From DATKYV01 sp035528275 (GTDB lineage Bacteria; Acidobacteriota; Terriglobia; UBA7540): DNA of 7,825 nucleotides. The notes under the pieces are model-generated. The model saw only the letters and a list, made by a program, of their open reading frames with translations, was not told where the DNA came from and made no database searches. The DNA is taken from positions 1 through 7,825 of the forward strand of contig DATKYV010000013.1 of assembly GCA_035528275.1 (NCBI GenBank), in the 5' to 3' direction. Made by a program: the position numbers and the translations under genes. The first letter of the stretch is position 1. Each line of letters opens with the position of its first letter. This document shows positions 6,001-7,825 of the stretch, piece after piece.

Positions 6001-7020
6001 TCAATTGTCCGGCTGATGAGACCGCGCGTATTCGGCGAGGGCGCGGAGGTTTTCGTGTGGTGTGTCGCGCGTAACTTCGCATCCGGCGCCGACGATGTAG
6101 CGTGGTCCGGCTTGACGATGGCACTCGGCGATGGCTTCGATGACGGCCTCGCGGGACCCGTTGCGAAGCACACGCACCGGGTCGATATTGCCCAGGAGGA
6201 TCTGGCTGGGCCCCATCTTGTCCCTACCTTCGGCCAGCGGCGCCAGGAAATCCAGGTCCACAATCTCACACCCCAACCGGCCCATTCCTTCCAGGATTTG
6301 CCGGGTGTTGCCGCAAATGTGGAGCCGGACGAGCGCGCCCATGGAATGGAGCCCGTCCACCAGCTTCTTTTCATAGGGCCAGACGAATTCCTCGTAGAAA
6401 CGCGGGCCGATGAGTGACGCCGCAGCATCCCCAACCCCGATGAGGTCCGCGCCCGCCACCACCTGGGCCTTGGCGAAACTCAATTCCATTTCCACTGTGA
6501 AGGCGAACAGGTCGCGGACGAATTCCGGGTCATCGTAAAGATCCAGCATCACGGTATTGATTCCGCGCAGGTCTGCGGCCTCGGCCATGGGACCTTCGAT
6601 CCAGCCTTCGACTAGCTTGTCTTTGCCGGCGCGCTCCTTCAGAAGCGCCGCCGCCCGAACGCGGTCGCGCATGCGTCCGTCGGCCGACGGATCGGGGACC
6701 TTCAGATGCGCGAGCTGAGTCTTGTTTGCCAGACGGGCGCGAGTCTCGTCAATCGCCGGCGGCTGGTCGTCGAAATACTGGACGGTGGCGCCGCAATCTG
6801 CGGCCTCGCGCCCGGGATCGGAGATGCAGGAAACATAGTCGAAATCGAACTCTTCCGCCGTGCGAACCTGGGCTTCGGCAAGAACGCGATAGTCGGTGGC
6901 GTAACTCCGGTACTTCACTCCGATCCGGTCAGCGGCAAACATCATGGTGATGGGCATGAAGGGCAGGTGGTCGACGGGGCGCCCTTCGATCATGGCCAGA
7001 ATCCGCTCGCGGCCGGTCAC
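6001..7020 (-). CDS. Uroporphyrinogen-decarboxylase-fold methyltransferase, MtaA/MtbA-like
   Basis: A 339-residue URO-D family protein that I read as a cobamide-dependent methyltransferase, not a haem enzyme. Such proteins move a methyl group between a methyl-corrinoid protein and a thiol or pterin acceptor. It starts MTGRERILAMIEGRPVDHLP, the standard opening of this group. Putative zinc ligands are H234 and C236 in LHICGN and C314 in GAGCEVTRDTP, the HxC...C arrangement of MtaA-type enzymes; true HemE lacks it. The GTG start at 7020 overlaps the stop of the DUF1638 gene (GTGA, 7017-7020) and is preceded by a perfect AGGAGG at 7028-7033 with seven-base spacing, so translation is probably coupled yet also strongly initiated on its own. 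The RACo-like gene 41 bases downstream supports a corrinoid role. The methyl acceptor and donor are not evident from sequence. Confidence 0.9.
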   Translation of the reverse strand: MTGRERILAMIEGRPVDHLPFMPITMMFAADRIGVKYRSYATDYRVLAEAQVRTAEEFDFDYVSCISDPGREAADCGATVQYFDDQPPAIDETRARLANKTQLAHLKVPDPSADGRMRDRVRAAALLKERAGKDKLVEGWIEGPMAEAADLRGINTVMLDLYDDPEFVRDLFAFTVEMELSFAKAQVVAGADLIGVGDAAASLIGPRFYEEFVWPYEKKLVDGLHSMGALVRLHICGNTRQILEGMGRLGCEIVDLDFLAPLAEGRDKMGPSQILLGNIDPVRVLRNGSREAVIEAIAECHRQAGPRYIVGAGCEVTRDTPHENLRALAEYARSHQPDN

Positions 7021-7775
7021 GGTGCAACCTCCTCGACCGTGATGATGCCTTCATCGTACCTGGCCGCCACCCGCCACCCGGGCGGGACCAGCAAGAACTC
7101 CTTCTCGTCCCACTCACCGTCGACGAGACGTTGGAGTAACGACAGGTCGCCCCCGACCTTTTCGAATTCCCAGCCGCGCTCGGCGGCCAGCTCGCGGGTG
7201 TGTTGCTCGTAACTGCCGTCCGGCTCGACGCCCATCTCGATGAAGGTCAGCTGGGAGTAGTGCCGAGCGTAGCTGCAGAGTTGTTCGTAGAGGTATTTCG
7301 CGTTGTCCTCGCCGTACTTGGCGACGAGCTCCTCATAGCTCTGGTCCATCCCGATCTGATGCTGAATGGAAAGTTGCTTCAGCTCGCCCGCATCCTCCCC
7401 GCGCTCGATCCAACCGGTGGTCTTGAAATAGACGCCCGGATGGGAGTTGAAATAGTCCAGATAACGTTCCTTGCTCCCGAAAAAAACGGTGATGCAGTCG
7501 TGGGCTCGCGGCACCACCAGAGGGATCGCGCGCGCCGTCAGGCCCGCCAGACCGTTGTTGCAGAGCCCGTAACCGAAAAGAACCGCCTGGTACTTCGAAG
7601 CGTCCACACGATCCACCGCCTCCTGAACGCGCCCCAACATCTTCGCGCTGCCGATGTCGTGCAAGCCTTTGGGGAGGAATTCGATATCCACGGTGTTCAC
7701 CGAGCGCGCCACCGCCGCGGACATCTCGCGGTAGAAGATTTCGCAACTGATGAGCTTGAGGCGCAGGGGGAGCAC
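7017..7775 (-). CDS. DUF1638 family protein
   Basis: A 252-residue soluble protein of a family with no established function. The first strand reads RLKLISCEIFYREM, followed by YQAVLFGYGLCNNGLAGL (62-79) and PRAHDCITVFFGSKERYL (89-106), the segments I associate with DUF1638. C11, C72, H92 and C94 sit in these conserved segments and could bind a metal or take part in chemistry; this is inference. From memory the family often sits beside URO-D-type and other corrinoid methyltransferase genes, which agrees with the downstream pair here. The start is the GTG at 7775, which has only a poor GGGG-type binding site. Relatives usually begin near RLKLI, so a CTG at 7766 is an alternative. The gene's stop overlaps the GTG of the methyltransferase gene by four bases. 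Confidence 0.88.
   Translation of the reverse strand: MLPLRLKLISCEIFYREMSAAVARSVNTVDIEFLPKGLHDIGSAKMLGRVQEAVDRVDASKYQAVLFGYGLCNNGLAGLTARAIPLVVPRAHDCITVFFGSKERYLDYFNSHPGVYFKTTGWIERGEDAGELKQLSIQHQIGMDQSYEELVAKYGEDNAKYLYEQLCSYARHYSQLTFIEMGVEPDGSYEQHTRELAAERGWEFEKVGGDLSLLQRLVDGEWDEKEFLLVPPGWRVAARYDEGIITVEEVAP
7028..7033 (-). promoter_or_regulatory. Perfect Shine-Dalgarno AGGAGG for the methyltransferase gene
   Basis: AGGAGG lies within the last codons of the DUF1638 gene, seven bases before GTG 7020. It fixes the GTG as start of the methyltransferase and indicates that its translation is not solely dependent on ribosomes arriving from DUF1638. Confidence 0.75.
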
Positions 7776-7794
7776 CCCGAATAGGATTTGCCGG

Positions 7795-7825
7795 TTAGTT
7801 CGTCCGCAGTGTCTGCTTCTGTGCC
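7795..7825 (-). CDS. Possible C-terminal end of an upstream gene, cut by the window edge
   Basis: On the minus strand one frame enters from the right edge as AQKQTLRTN and stops at TAA 7795-7797, 19 bases before the DUF1638 GTG. Such spacing would suit the preceding gene of an operon. Only nine residues are visible, so the family cannot be named and the call rests on spacing alone; another frame stays open through this stretch. Confidence 0.2.
   Translation of the reverse strand, partial: AQKQTLRTN

Noticed and set aside
4949..6016. 355-codon open frame on the + strand opposite the RACo-like gene
   Set aside because: It is antisense to a gene with clear motifs in every domain. Its translation is rich in R, A, H and Q with no recognisable domain, as expected of a high-GC shadow frame.

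Overview
The window is a GC-rich stretch of bacterial chromosome, read almost entirely by coding sequence, with no tRNA, rRNA, CRISPR array or mobile element that I can see. The gene mix suggests a soil or sediment bacterium of the Verrucomicrobiota/Planctomycetota or Acidobacteriota type. The clues are a twin-arginine-exported sulfatase of the heparan-N-sulfatase kind, a twin-arginine-exported nitrilase-family hydrolase, a lipoprotein MsrB and a corrinoid-methyltransferase cassette. This placement is inference from gene style, not from a marker gene.

Layout from left to right. 1-146 (+) is the end of an unrecognised reading frame with a CxxC motif, followed by about 150 bases with no gene. 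297-1685 (-) is a type I sulfatase. 1738-2406 (-) is a multi-pass membrane protein gene broken by a single in-frame TGA at 2071-2073; the reading frame is otherwise intact. 2407-2558 is a divergent intergenic region. 2559-3185 (+) is a methionine-R-sulfoxide reductase with a lipoprotein signal. 3259-3478 (-) is a decayed C-terminal piece of a VOC (glyoxalase-fold) protein. 3554-4402 (+) is a nitrilase-superfamily hydrolase. 4430-7775 (-) is a tight three-gene unit. In transcription order it holds a DUF1638 protein, a uroporphyrinogen-decarboxylase-fold (MtaA/MtbA-like) methyltransferase joined to it by a GTGA overlap, and a [2Fe-2S]/ASKHA reductive activator of corrinoid proteins (RACo/RamA type). 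Another gene may end at 7795, just upstream of DUF1638.

How the genes work together. The 4430-7775 unit is best read as the service half of a corrinoid-dependent methyl-transfer system. The URO-D-fold enzyme would move a methyl group between a methyl-corrinoid protein and an acceptor. The ASKHA ferredoxin would use ATP to rescue corrinoid that has slipped to Co(II). DUF1638 is an uncharacterised partner. The substrate-specific methyltransferase and the corrinoid protein are not in the window and, if clustered, would lie beyond the right edge. The left half is a set of separate exported or envelope functions: sulfate-ester or N-sulfate hydrolysis, amide or nitrile hydrolysis, and repair of oxidised methionine outside the cytoplasm.

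The points most worth a second look are the nonsense codon in the membrane protein, the short RACo that lacks room for a middle domain, the coupled DUF1638/methyltransferase pair, and the two possible translation starts of msrB with a small overlapping ORF between them.
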